A stretch of DNA of 5,025 nucleotides, from NCBI GenBank assembly GCA_003646715.1, contig QMLL01000165.1, positions 1 through 5,025 on the forward strand, in the 5' to 3' direction. The notes below the pieces were generated by a model. It ran no database searches, had not been told where the DNA came from, and worked only from the letters and a program-made list of their open reading frames with translations. This DNA comes from Deltaproteobacteria bacterium (GTDB taxonomy: Bacteria; Desulfobacterota; Syntrophobacteria; B119-G9). Positions 1 to 5,025 of the stretch are shown piece after piece. A program made the translations under genes and the position numbers. Positions within the stretch are counted from its first letter, which is position 1. Each line of letters opens with the position of its first letter.

Positions 1-59
1 ACCTCCTTTCCAAGGTAAAAAATTCCGAGTTTTTCATAAGCGGGTATTGTTCTCTTCAT
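1..59 (-). CDS. N-terminus of a gene cut by the left edge; possible HerA/DUF87-type ATPase
   Basis: On the minus strand an ATG at 59-57 opens a frame that runs uninterrupted off the window: MKRTIPAYEKLGIFYLGKE, 19 full codons. The start is supported by GGGGAG at 70-65, five bases upstream, and the ATG lies 16 bases after the stop of the upstream gene, an operon-like spacing. The peptide has normal coding character. The motif AYEKLGxFYLGKE resembles, from memory, the beginning of bacterial ATP-binding proteins of the HerA/DUF87 type, where it precedes the nucleotide-binding core. No Walker motif is inside the window, so the function is a guess; that a gene starts here is fairly likely. Sequence left of position 1 would settle it. 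Confidence 0.55.
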   Translation of the reverse strand, partial: MKRTIPAYEKLGIFYLGKE

Positions 60-64
60 TAATT

Positions 65-70
65 CTCCCC
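65..70 (-). promoter_or_regulatory. Ribosome binding site for the gene starting at 59
   Basis: The minus strand reads GGGGAG, then five bases (AATTA), then ATG. This is a good Shine-Dalgarno match at suitable spacing, and it is the main support for the truncated gene at the left edge. It lies just past the stop codon of the upstream gene at 78-76, which fits translation of both genes from one transcript. Confidence 0.55.
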
Positions 71-75
71 ATTTT

Positions 76-537
76 TTAAGGATTGTATTTGTATTCGATT
101 CTTACGCCTCCAAGAGCACAAAAGTTATTGTCGTCATCCGCTCTTGGCAAGTAAAGAAAAAGTGTGTAATTGTACTGATAATTGTCGATAACCTTGTGTT
201 CAATAGAATCAGACGCGTAATCGCTTGACTGGTCAGGTGCGTACTGGAGGTGTCTATCTGAATCGTTCCAGTGACTTCGAAGAGATGCCATGAGTTCTTT
301 TACTCCTGAATTTAAAGAACAGCGATAAAGTTCAAGGTGCGGATCATAGTCTGCATCGACGTGACTCACATTATCTTCCCACCAGCAGGTAATTTTCACT
401 ATTTCTGCACCATGAGGGAGATTAACCGGTGCATAGAGGTATGAAGGAAAACTGACCCCGCCAACACCGTTGGGCATTAGTTGAACCCTTTCTACACTGT
501 ATATTACTCCGTCGTAGTAACCGTCAGAGAGAGGCAT
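76..537 (-). CDS. Small beta-rich hypothetical protein, possibly 5'-truncated
   Basis: The frame gives 153 residues from ATG 537 to TAA 78-76. I cannot name a domain. The protein is rich in Tyr, Asp and Ser, with alternating hydrophobic stretches (YLYAPVNLPHGAEIVKITCWW near residues 33-53, YTLFLYLP at 124-131, GGVRIEYKY at 143-151), suggesting a beta-sandwich. The APVNLPHGAEIVKIT...IEY layout recalls, from memory, secreted hypothetical proteins of environmental bacteria in which SIPxxAF follows a signal peptide. Here the frame continues upstream of the ATG to 604 and encodes FVSIPPAAF directly before the chosen Met. That stretch has no ATG, GTG or TTG before the TGA at 603-601, no signal peptide is visible, and the ATG has no convincing Shine-Dalgarno. 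The 5' end may therefore have been lost, or an unusual start is used. The reading frame itself is long and intact. The downstream gene starts 16 bp after its stop. Confidence 0.6.
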   Translation of the reverse strand: MPLSDGYYDGVIYSVERVQLMPNGVGGVSFPSYLYAPVNLPHGAEIVKITCWWEDNVSHVDADYDPHLELYRCSLNSGVKELMASLRSHWNDSDRHLQYAPDQSSDYASDSIEHKVIDNYQYNYTLFLYLPRADDDNNFCALGGVRIEYKYNP

Positions 538-808
538 AAATGCAGCAGGTGGTATGGAAACAAATGAGAGATGAGTAACTGTCAGATTATCAAACGATAT
601 TCATAAAAAAGGTAACTTTTTATTGCACTGGTGAATTGGCGTAGTGGAGGTATACGAAATGCTATTTTTTCCGTTTTTTGTTTCATGTTGAACAGGAAGG
701 ATATTGATGGACGCAAGTGGGGCAAAACCATGGATATTTTTCTACGATTTTATTAGATGGCGGATGATACAACGGATCTTATTTTTCCTGAATACGGGCG
801 AGGCTGTT
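538..808. other. Intergenic stretch without a convincing gene
   Basis: This gap lies between the hypothetical gene and the repeat element. On the minus strand, 604-538 keeps the reading frame of the hypothetical gene open and carries its SIPPAAF-like motif. An unrelated 49-codon minus-strand frame (731-582) has no recognisable content. On the plus strand there are two short ORFs with good Shine-Dalgarno sequences (659-691 and 707-820). I saw no strong sigma-70 or sigma-54 promoter, tRNA or structured RNA in the gap. Confidence 0.5.
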
Positions 809-820
809 AAATCCCCCTAA
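707..820 (+). CDS. Possible 37-residue small protein or gene remnant
   Basis: An ATG at 707 is preceded by AGGAAGG at 694-700 with a six-base spacer, a strong Shine-Dalgarno arrangement. The frame encodes 37 residues, starting MDASGAKPWIFFYDFIRW, with an aromatic and basic amphipathic middle and ending in TAA at 818-820. That stop lies inside the left end of the inverted-repeat element, which begins at 809, so the last codons are element sequence. It could be a small protein, the 5' remnant of a gene interrupted by the element, or chance. There is no homology I recognise, and it is the only candidate gene on the plus strand. Confidence 0.2.
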   Translation: MDASGAKPWIFFYDFIRWRMIQRILFFLNTGEAVKSP

Positions 821-845
821 ATCCCCCTTTGCAAAAGGGGGACTT
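809..845 (+). repeat. Left terminal inverted repeat with nested hairpin
   Basis: The outer arm AAATCCCCCT (809-818) is followed by a perfect nine-base-pair stem, TCCCCCTTT at 822-830 pairing with AAAGGGGGA at 834-842 around the loop GCA. Just inside the element, a smaller related palindrome (CCTTG at 855-859 facing CAAGG at 862-866) looks like a degenerate version of the same hairpin. Confidence 0.8.
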
Positions 846-1028
846 GGAAGTACACCTTGTGCAAGGGGAACCCTGGGCGCTTGTAGTGAAATTTTCATCG
901 ATTTGACTGTGATTATTATCTACTGAAACTTTTAATTACCTGGGTGTGACTGCCTTAGATAAACATACAAAATTAAACACGCTATCATTGTGAAAAGTAC
1001 AAAATAAGTATTCATTTCCCTCAGATAT

Positions 1029-1120
1029 AAGTACGAGGAGATAAGTCCTCTTTTTGTAGGCATAAGTACCAGGAAGTTCCCCTTCATAGATAAAAGTACT
1101 AAGGATAAGTCCCCCTTTTG
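1029..1120 (+). repeat. Three degenerate tandem units inside the element
   Basis: Three stretches begin with AAGTAC at 1029, 1064 and 1094, spaced 35 and 30 bases apart. Each continues with an AGGA-like block, then AAGT, then a C/T-rich run. The first (1029-1056) and third (1094-1120) align almost throughout with a single one-base gap: both contain ATAAGTCC and end TTTTG. The third unit runs directly into the right terminal hairpin, so the other two look like decayed duplications of the element's inner end. Confidence 0.55.
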
Positions 1121-1132
1121 CAAAGGGGGACT
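1107..1132 (-). terminator. Possible terminator hairpin after the alcohol dehydrogenase gene
   Basis: Read on the minus strand, the first strong structure after the dehydrogenase stop codon is the eleven-base-pair G5/C5 hairpin of the right inverted repeat, about 14 bases downstream. What follows it (CTTATCCTTAGTAC) is only mildly T-rich, so it does not match a classic intrinsic terminator. It could still slow transcription or protect the 3' end of the messenger. Confidence 0.35.
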
Positions 1133-1143
1133 CAGGGGGATTT
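1107..1143 (-). repeat. Right terminal inverted repeat with nested hairpin
   Basis: This is the inverted partner of 809-845. Its inner stem is longer, eleven base pairs: AGTCCCCCTTT at 1108-1118 pairs with AAAGGGGGACT at 1122-1132 around TGC. The outer arm AGGGGGATTT occupies 1134-1143, and the dehydrogenase stop codon begins three bases further on at 1146. Confidence 0.8.
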
Positions 1144-1145
1144 CA

Positions 1146-2177
1146 TTAATCTGCAATTTTAAGCACCTTTGCACCCTTAATCTTCCGGGTTTTAAGCTCA
1201 ATCAGTGCCCTGTTAGCTTCTTCCAGCTTGAATTCCTGTACTTCCGGCTTTATCTTCATCTCCGCTGCAAGCTGAAGAAATTCACCAATGTCTCTCTTAG
1301 CCACATTGGCCACGCTTTTAATTTCCTTTTCCATCCAGAGATGTGTAGGATAATCAATTTTTAACAAATAATCTTTATCAACGTCTTCTTTTCTGATCGC
1401 ATTTATCACGAGTCTCCCGCCTGGCTGAAGGTTTTTTAAAGCTTCCACGATAGGTTTCCACACAGGGGTTGTGTCTATGATTGCATGAAGTTTTTCCGGT
1501 GATTCTTCATCCGTATTTCCGGCCCAAGCTGCTCCAAGATCAAGGGCAAACTTTTGCTGCTGTTCGCTGCGTGCAAACACGTATGTTTTTGAATTTGGAT
1601 ACTTATGTCTGACCATTTTGAGCACCAGGTGGCCGGAAGCTCCAAAACCAGTAAGTCCCAAATTTTGCCCGTCTTTCAATCCTGTTAGCCTTAACGATCT
1701 GTAGCCGATGGCGCCTGCGCACAAAAGTGGAGCTGCTTCCGTATCAGAGAAAAAATCCGGAACTGGAAAGGCGAAATCTTCAGGGATAACCATGTATTCC
1801 GCATATCCTCCGTTTGCATCCCTGCCCGTTGCTTTGAATTTGGGGCAAAGGTTTTCTTCTCCCTTTTGACAAAATTCACAATTTCCGCAGGAAGAATATA
1901 TCCATCCGACTCCGACCCTATCTCCGATTTGAAACCTGGTTACATTCTGGCCTTTGTCCACCACCTTTCCCACCACCTGGTGTCCAAGCACCATGGGAAA
2001 CACAGGTGGCGGTGTTCTGCCTTCTATTTCATCCAGTTCCGTGTGGCAGACTCCACAAGCTGACACCTGTATCAATATCTCGTTATCGTTCGGAACCGGA
2101 TCAGGTAATTCTGCCATTTCCAGTGGCTTGGTGCCTTCTTTCACTTCACAAACCGAACGCAGTATCATTGCTCTCAT
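1146..2177 (-). CDS. Zinc-dependent alcohol dehydrogenase (medium-chain, AdhA-like)
   Basis: This 343-residue cytoplasmic oxidoreductase should interconvert alcohols and aldehydes with a nicotinamide cofactor. The N-terminal GroES-like domain holds the catalytic zinc ligands Cys44 (ACGVCHTEL), His66 (LGHQVVG) and Cys153 (PLLCAG). The structural zinc site is complete: Cys97, Cys100, Cys103 and Cys111. The Rossmann domain begins with GFGASGH at 177-183, the glycine-rich cofactor loop. GHQ replaces the commoner GHE, which I recall as normal for the AdhA/CAD2-like branch of the family. Length is typical and there is no frameshift. The start ATG 2177 has GGGAGG eleven bases upstream; a second Met at codon 4 is possible but further away. 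The gene lies 72 bp after the response regulator on the same strand, so it may be co-transcribed with, or controlled by, that system. The exact substrate and NAD versus NADP preference cannot be read here. Confidence 0.93.
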   Translation of the reverse strand: MRAMILRSVCEVKEGTKPLEMAELPDPVPNDNEILIQVSACGVCHTELDEIEGRTPPPVFPMVLGHQVVGKVVDKGQNVTRFQIGDRVGVGWIYSSCGNCEFCQKGEENLCPKFKATGRDANGGYAEYMVIPEDFAFPVPDFFSDTEAAPLLCAGAIGYRSLRLTGLKDGQNLGLTGFGASGHLVLKMVRHKYPNSKTYVFARSEQQQKFALDLGAAWAGNTDEESPEKLHAIIDTTPVWKPIVEALKNLQPGGRLVINAIRKEDVDKDYLLKIDYPTHLWMEKEIKSVANVAKRDIGEFLQLAAEMKIKPEVQEFKLEEANRALIELKTRKIKGAKVLKIAD

Positions 2178-2249
2178 TGGTGTGTTTGCCTCCCGTTTAA
2201 GCCTAAAATTCCATGATATTATCAGTTAAAAAGATACATTTTACCTGTA
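2178..2249 (-). other. Short gap between response regulator and alcohol dehydrogenase
   Basis: The 72 bases are AT-rich on the side of the regulator. The minus strand has a TGATAATATCA palindromic stretch (2223-2213) that could include a -10 element (TAATAT), but no matching -35 at normal spacing. There is no sigma-54 TGGCAC-N5-TTGC match and no terminator hairpin. The dehydrogenase may therefore be read through from the two-component genes. Confidence 0.35.
2189..2194 (-). promoter_or_regulatory. Ribosome binding site of the alcohol dehydrogenase
   Basis: The minus strand reads GGGAGG, then eleven bases, then the ATG at 2177. The match is strong though the spacing is slightly long. It supports the first ATG over the one at codon 4, which would be 20 bases away. 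Confidence 0.6.
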
Positions 2250-3611
2250 TTAAGATTTAACCGGAATGTTGTAGTCCCTGATTTTCTTCCGCAATGTAGG
2301 TCTGCTTATTCCCAGTATCCTGCATGCTTCACCGTAATTACCTTTGGTATATCTCAATACGTTCGTGATATGTTCTTTCTCTACGTCAACCAGTTTCTTC
2401 GGGGTGCCATCCTCGATGTCGAAACTGGATGTAGCTGTTTTTTCGCTGTTTTTCCTGCTGAGCCATCTTAAGTCAAAATCCAGGACTTCGCTTTCAGTCA
2501 GGATCATGGCACGGCGAAGAACGTTTTGAAGTTCTCGCACGTTGCCGGGCCAATCGTATTCAACCAGCGCATCCAGATATGTTCTGGGTATTCTTTTAAC
2601 TTTTTTATGTAGTTCGAGATTTAGCTGATTAATGAAGTATTCAACCAGCGGGACTATGTCTTCCCGGCGTTCACGAAGCGGCGGAATTTTTATAACGAAA
2701 ACTTTCAAGCGAAAGTATAGGTCTTCCCTGAATTCTCCAGTTTCCACCAGCTTTTCGAGGTTCTTGTTCGTGGCAGCTATAACCCTTGCCCTGAACGGAA
2801 TATTTTTCACACCACCAACCCGCTGAAATTCTCGCTCCTGCAGCACGCGCAGGAATTTGGCTTGCAGTTCCAGAGGCAGCTCAGATATTTCGTCCAGGAA
2901 TAGTGTCCCATGGCCTGCATATTCTAGTTTTCCGATTCTTCTCTGGGTTGCCCCTGTAAAAGCTCCCTTTTCATATCCAAAGAGCTCACTTTCCAGCAGG
3001 TTTGCAAGGATGGATGCGCAGTTGATTCCCATGAACGGTTCATTGGGAGTAGCCTGATAATGAATTGTTTGAGCTACAAGTTCTTTCCCGGTTCCCGTTT
3101 CGCCTTCGATCAAAACGGTTGCAGGACTTTTCGATACCTGCACAATAGCTTTTACGACGTTTAGGATACCTTTGCTCCTGCCAATTATTTGCTTTGGTTT
3201 ATAAGTTTCAGAGATAGCGTATGTTAGTTTATCTATCTTCTCTTTCTCCTTCTTTCGGAGGTCTATCTTTTTTACCAGGAGATCGAGATCATCGAGGTCT
3301 AGCGGCTTGTACAGATAATCGATGGCCCCGAGACTAAGGGCATGCAATGTTGCTTCGGTGTCCTGAAAGGCGGTAATCATTACAACTTCGCCTTCCAGTT
3401 TCATTTCTTTAGCCTTCGCAAGCAATTGAGGGCCATTCAAATCAGGAAGCTGGACATCAAGAAGTACCAGATCTGGCTGAGTGTTTTGCCACGCAGATAA
3501 AGCTTCCTCGGCAGTGCTGGACACAATCACATCTATTCCTTTGCTCTGGAAATACAGCTTCAACGTTTGGGCTAGAGCGCTATCATCATCTATCACAAGA
3601 ATCTTTTCCAT
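2250..3611 (-). CDS. NtrC-family sigma-54-dependent response regulator
   Basis: This complete 453-residue protein is a DNA-binding transcription activator that is phosphorylated by a partner kinase and opens sigma-54 promoters using ATP. The receiver domain (about 1-120) has the acidic residues Asp8-Asp9, the phosphoacceptor Asp52 (VLLDVQLPD), Thr80 and Lys102. The AAA+ domain (about 140-370) has Walker A GETGTGKE at 170-177, the sigma-54 contact loop GAFTGA at 216-221, Walker B GTLFLDE at 235-241, the arginine-finger region FREDLYFRL at 294-302, and WPGNVREL at 354-361. A Fis-type helix-turn-helix closes the protein (about 406-450, with ACRILGISRPTLRKKI). Nothing essential is missing, and the intact GAFTGA means real sigma-54 activity is expected. 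It starts 28 bp after the histidine kinase stop codon; its ribosome site is weak, so coupling to kinase translation is possible. Likely targets include its own operon and the dehydrogenase next door, but that is inference. Confidence 0.95.
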   Translation of the reverse strand: MEKILVIDDDSALAQTLKLYFQSKGIDVIVSSTAEEALSAWQNTQPDLVLLDVQLPDLNGPQLLAKAKEMKLEGEVVMITAFQDTEATLHALSLGAIDYLYKPLDLDDLDLLVKKIDLRKKEKEKIDKLTYAISETYKPKQIIGRSKGILNVVKAIVQVSKSPATVLIEGETGTGKELVAQTIHYQATPNEPFMGINCASILANLLESELFGYEKGAFTGATQRRIGKLEYAGHGTLFLDEISELPLELQAKFLRVLQEREFQRVGGVKNIPFRARVIAATNKNLEKLVETGEFREDLYFRLKVFVIKIPPLRERREDIVPLVEYFINQLNLELHKKVKRIPRTYLDALVEYDWPGNVRELQNVLRRAMILTESEVLDFDLRWLSRKNSEKTATSSFDIEDGTPKKLVDVEKEHITNVLRYTKGNYGEACRILGISRPTLRKKIRDYNIPVKS

Positions 3612-3639
3612 CTTTTCTACTCACCAATCATAGTCCGCA

Positions 3640-5025
3640 TTATTTGCTATCTTTAACAGGGAGACTCAAAACGACGGTGGTGCCTTCACCTACTGTACTC
3701 TTGACATTGATTCTGCCCTGGTGCGCTTCCATGATCTTTTTCACCACGGTAAGACCAAGCCCAGTACCCTTCTTTTTTGTTGTAAAGAAAGTTTTGAATA
3801 TATGTTCAAGTTGGTGCTCTGGTATCCCGACACCGCTGTCTGAAATGATTATATCCACCATTTTTTGCCTTTCCATTTCAGTGAATCTCGTTTTTATTTC
3901 GATTTTGCCATCGTCTTCAATTGCATCAATTGCATTGTTCAGGACGTTTACGATTACCTGGATAATTTTATCCACGTCAACTTCCACAGGAGGCAGATTT
4001 TCTTCGAACTTTTTTATTATTTTAGTGTTGTGAACGGACAGTTTCTCGCTAATGTGTTTTAATGCCATGTCCACGAGTTTATCCGGCAATATCGGTATCT
4101 TATCCAGGACAATGGGCTTGCTGTAATTAAGAAGTTCCGAGAACATCTTGTCGAGATGAGCCACCTGGTCGATAGCAATCTTGTAGTGTTCGTGGGCTTG
4201 CGAATCCCTGTCCAGTTTTCTGCCTATGATCTGGAGGTTTAGTTTTATTGATGAAAGCGGGTTTCGCATCTCGTGTACTATACTTGCCACAAGCTCACCT
4301 ATGGCCGCCATTTTTTCTGACTGAACAAGCTGTGCCTGCGTGTCTTTTAGCTCGTGGTAAGCTTCCCTTATGGATTTTTCCTTCTCTTCAAGGGTTCTGA
4401 TGGTAGTGGCAAGCTGCTCTGTCATGGAGTTAAAAGCCTCAGCAAGCACACCAATTTCATTCTTCAGATCCAGGGATAATCTGTGGTTGAGATCTCCATC
4501 GGCAATTTTTTTTGCCGTCTCTGCAATGGTTATTATCGGAGCTGAAATGTGGTTGCTTACGTAATAAGAAATGATTACGCATAAGGTAAAGAGAATACCA
4601 AGGGTGAGGAAGGCTGAGTACCCTATTCTTCTGAGAGGAGCCATAATTTCGCTTTTGTGAATTTCAGCAATGACTCCCACTTTCAGTTTATCAAGCCACA
4701 GGTACGATCCAACCACTGTCTCTCCAGCGTAATTTTTATATATCGAAGTTCCTTTCTCATGATTTAAAACTCTTTTGACCCCTTCTGTTTTGATAAGTGA
4801 ACCTATACTTTCCTCATTCCCTGTATTGGCGGGTTTGTATCTTAGGTTAGTTATCGGAATGCCGCTTGCGGAAACAATGTATATTTCTCCGGTTTTACCA
4901 AGTCCCACGTGTCCGGTAGCAAGCCGGTTGAAAGCGTGGCTAATTTCCAGGTCTCCCACGACAAAGCCGATTGTATGTAGCCGATTTTTAGAGGTATCCC
5001 TTATTGGCGAAATCACCTGTATGAA
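3640..5025 (-). CDS. Membrane sensor histidine kinase, N-terminus cut by the window edge
   Basis: The frame is open through the right edge, giving 461 visible residues; the GTG at 5016 is an internal Val codon, not a start. Residues 1-122 are the end of an extracytoplasmic Cache-type sensor (GLGKTGEIYIVSASG near 40-55 is typical of the second Cache lobe). One transmembrane helix follows (about 134-158), then a HAMP domain (about 158-210) and a coiled coil. The HisKA domain has the phosphoacceptor His251 in IVHEMRNPLSSIK. The HATPase domain shows the N box NVLNNAIDAI near 360-369, the G1 box DSGVGIP near 396-402, the F box FKTFFTTKKKG and the G2 box GTGLGL at 420-425. The protein should bind a small ligand outside the membrane and pass phosphate to Asp52 of the regulator encoded 28 bp downstream. 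All catalytic motifs are intact. A first transmembrane helix and the rest of the sensor must lie beyond 5025. No PAS domain is seen in the visible part. Confidence 0.95.
   Translation of the reverse strand, partial: FIQVISPIRDTSKNRLHTIGFVVGDLEISHAFNRLATGHVGLGKTGEIYIVSASGIPITNLRYKPANTGNEESIGSLIKTEGVKRVLNHEKGTSIYKNYAGETVVGSYLWLDKLKVGVIAEIHKSEIMAPLRRIGYSAFLTLGILFTLCVIISYYVSNHISAPIITIAETAKKIADGDLNHRLSLDLKNEIGVLAEAFNSMTEQLATTIRTLEEKEKSIREAYHELKDTQAQLVQSEKMAAIGELVASIVHEMRNPLSSIKLNLQIIGRKLDRDSQAHEHYKIAIDQVAHLDKMFSELLNYSKPIVLDKIPILPDKLVDMALKHISEKLSVHNTKIIKKFEENLPPVEVDVDKIIQVIVNVLNNAIDAIEDDGKIEIKTRFTEMERQKMVDIIISDSGVGIPEHQLEHIFKTFFTTKKKGTGLGLTVVKKIMEAHQGRINVKSTVGEGTTVVLSLPVKDSK

Larger units (their letters stand above)
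809..1143. mobile_element. MITE-like element with 37-bp terminal inverted repeats
   Basis: Bases 809-845 and the reverse complement of 1107-1143 match at 35 of 37 positions; the differences are the 11th and 13th bases (A versus G in each case). Both ends start AAATCCCCCT and then carry a nested hairpin, CCCCCTTT facing AAAGGGGG. The 261-bp interior is AT-richer, has no credible coding sequence and no transposase, so any movement would need enzymes from elsewhere. No clear target-site duplication is visible: the left flank ends GCTGTT and the right flank begins CATTAA. The right end stops two bases before the alcohol dehydrogenase stop codon. Palindromes of this C5/G5 type are known as dispersed intergenic repeats in several bacterial groups. 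Copies elsewhere in the genome with the same two ends would confirm the boundaries. Confidence 0.65.

Noticed and set aside
1029..1120. Tandem repeats as a CRISPR array
   Set aside because: The units are degenerate, contiguous or nearly so, without uniform unique spacers, and no cas gene is present.
932..1201. 89-codon minus-strand ORF overlapping the end of the alcohol dehydrogenase gene
   Set aside because: Its first part is an off-frame reading of the dehydrogenase 3' end and its middle (IPLSPPLQKGD) is the repeat element in translation, a well-known kind of spurious protein.
2507..2512. TGGCAC on the plus strand as a sigma-54 -24 element
   Set aside because: No TTGC-type -12 element follows at the right spacing, and it lies inside the response regulator coding sequence.
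3644..4033. 129-codon plus-strand ORF opposite the histidine kinase, and shorter ones opposite the other genes
   Set aside because: They are antisense to clearly conserved kinase, regulator and dehydrogenase domains and show low-complexity Ser/Phe-rich translations typical of shadow frames.
5014..5016. GTG as start codon of the histidine kinase
   Set aside because: The frame stays open to the window edge, and the residues after it are mid-domain Cache sequence, so it is an internal Val codon.

Overview
The window looks like chromosomal DNA from a free-living, Gram-negative-type anaerobe or environmental bacterium. All convincing genes lie on the minus strand, so transcription runs from high to low coordinates. 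Genes with an NtrC-type sigma-54 activator, a zinc alcohol dehydrogenase, and intergenic palindromes of the CCCCCTTTGCAAAGGGGG type are common in uncultured lineages such as anammox Planctomycetes (Brocadiales), Nitrospirota and Desulfobacterota. The sequence does not decide among these; Brocadiales is only a guess from memory.

The right half (2250-5025) is a two-component pair. A membrane histidine kinase, cut by the right window edge, has the end of a Cache-type sensor, one transmembrane helix, HAMP, HisKA and HATPase domains. It is followed after 28 bp by a complete NtrC-family response regulator with receiver, AAA+ and Fis-type HTH domains. Seventy-two bases further on (1146-2177) is a complete zinc-dependent alcohol dehydrogenase with all catalytic and structural zinc ligands. 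The three genes may form one unit, or the regulator may control the dehydrogenase from the short gap; no sigma-54 promoter is visible.

Two bases beyond the dehydrogenase stop codon is a 335-bp non-coding element (809-1143). Near-perfect 37-bp terminal inverted repeats (35/37) bound it, and each end carries a nested C5/G5 hairpin. It encodes no transposase and looks like a MITE. Its inner right side holds three degenerate tandem units related to the terminal sequence. The hairpin next to the dehydrogenase may also work as its terminator.

The left part (1-808) holds a small beta-rich hypothetical gene (76-537) whose open frame continues upstream to 604 without a usual start codon, so its 5' end may be lost. 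Sixteen bases after its stop, with a clear ribosome binding site, begins another gene (59 to beyond position 1) whose first 19 residues resemble the start of HerA/DUF87-type ATPases. The 538-808 gap holds no convincing gene, but on the plus strand it has a 37-codon ORF with a good Shine-Dalgarno, ending inside the repeat element.
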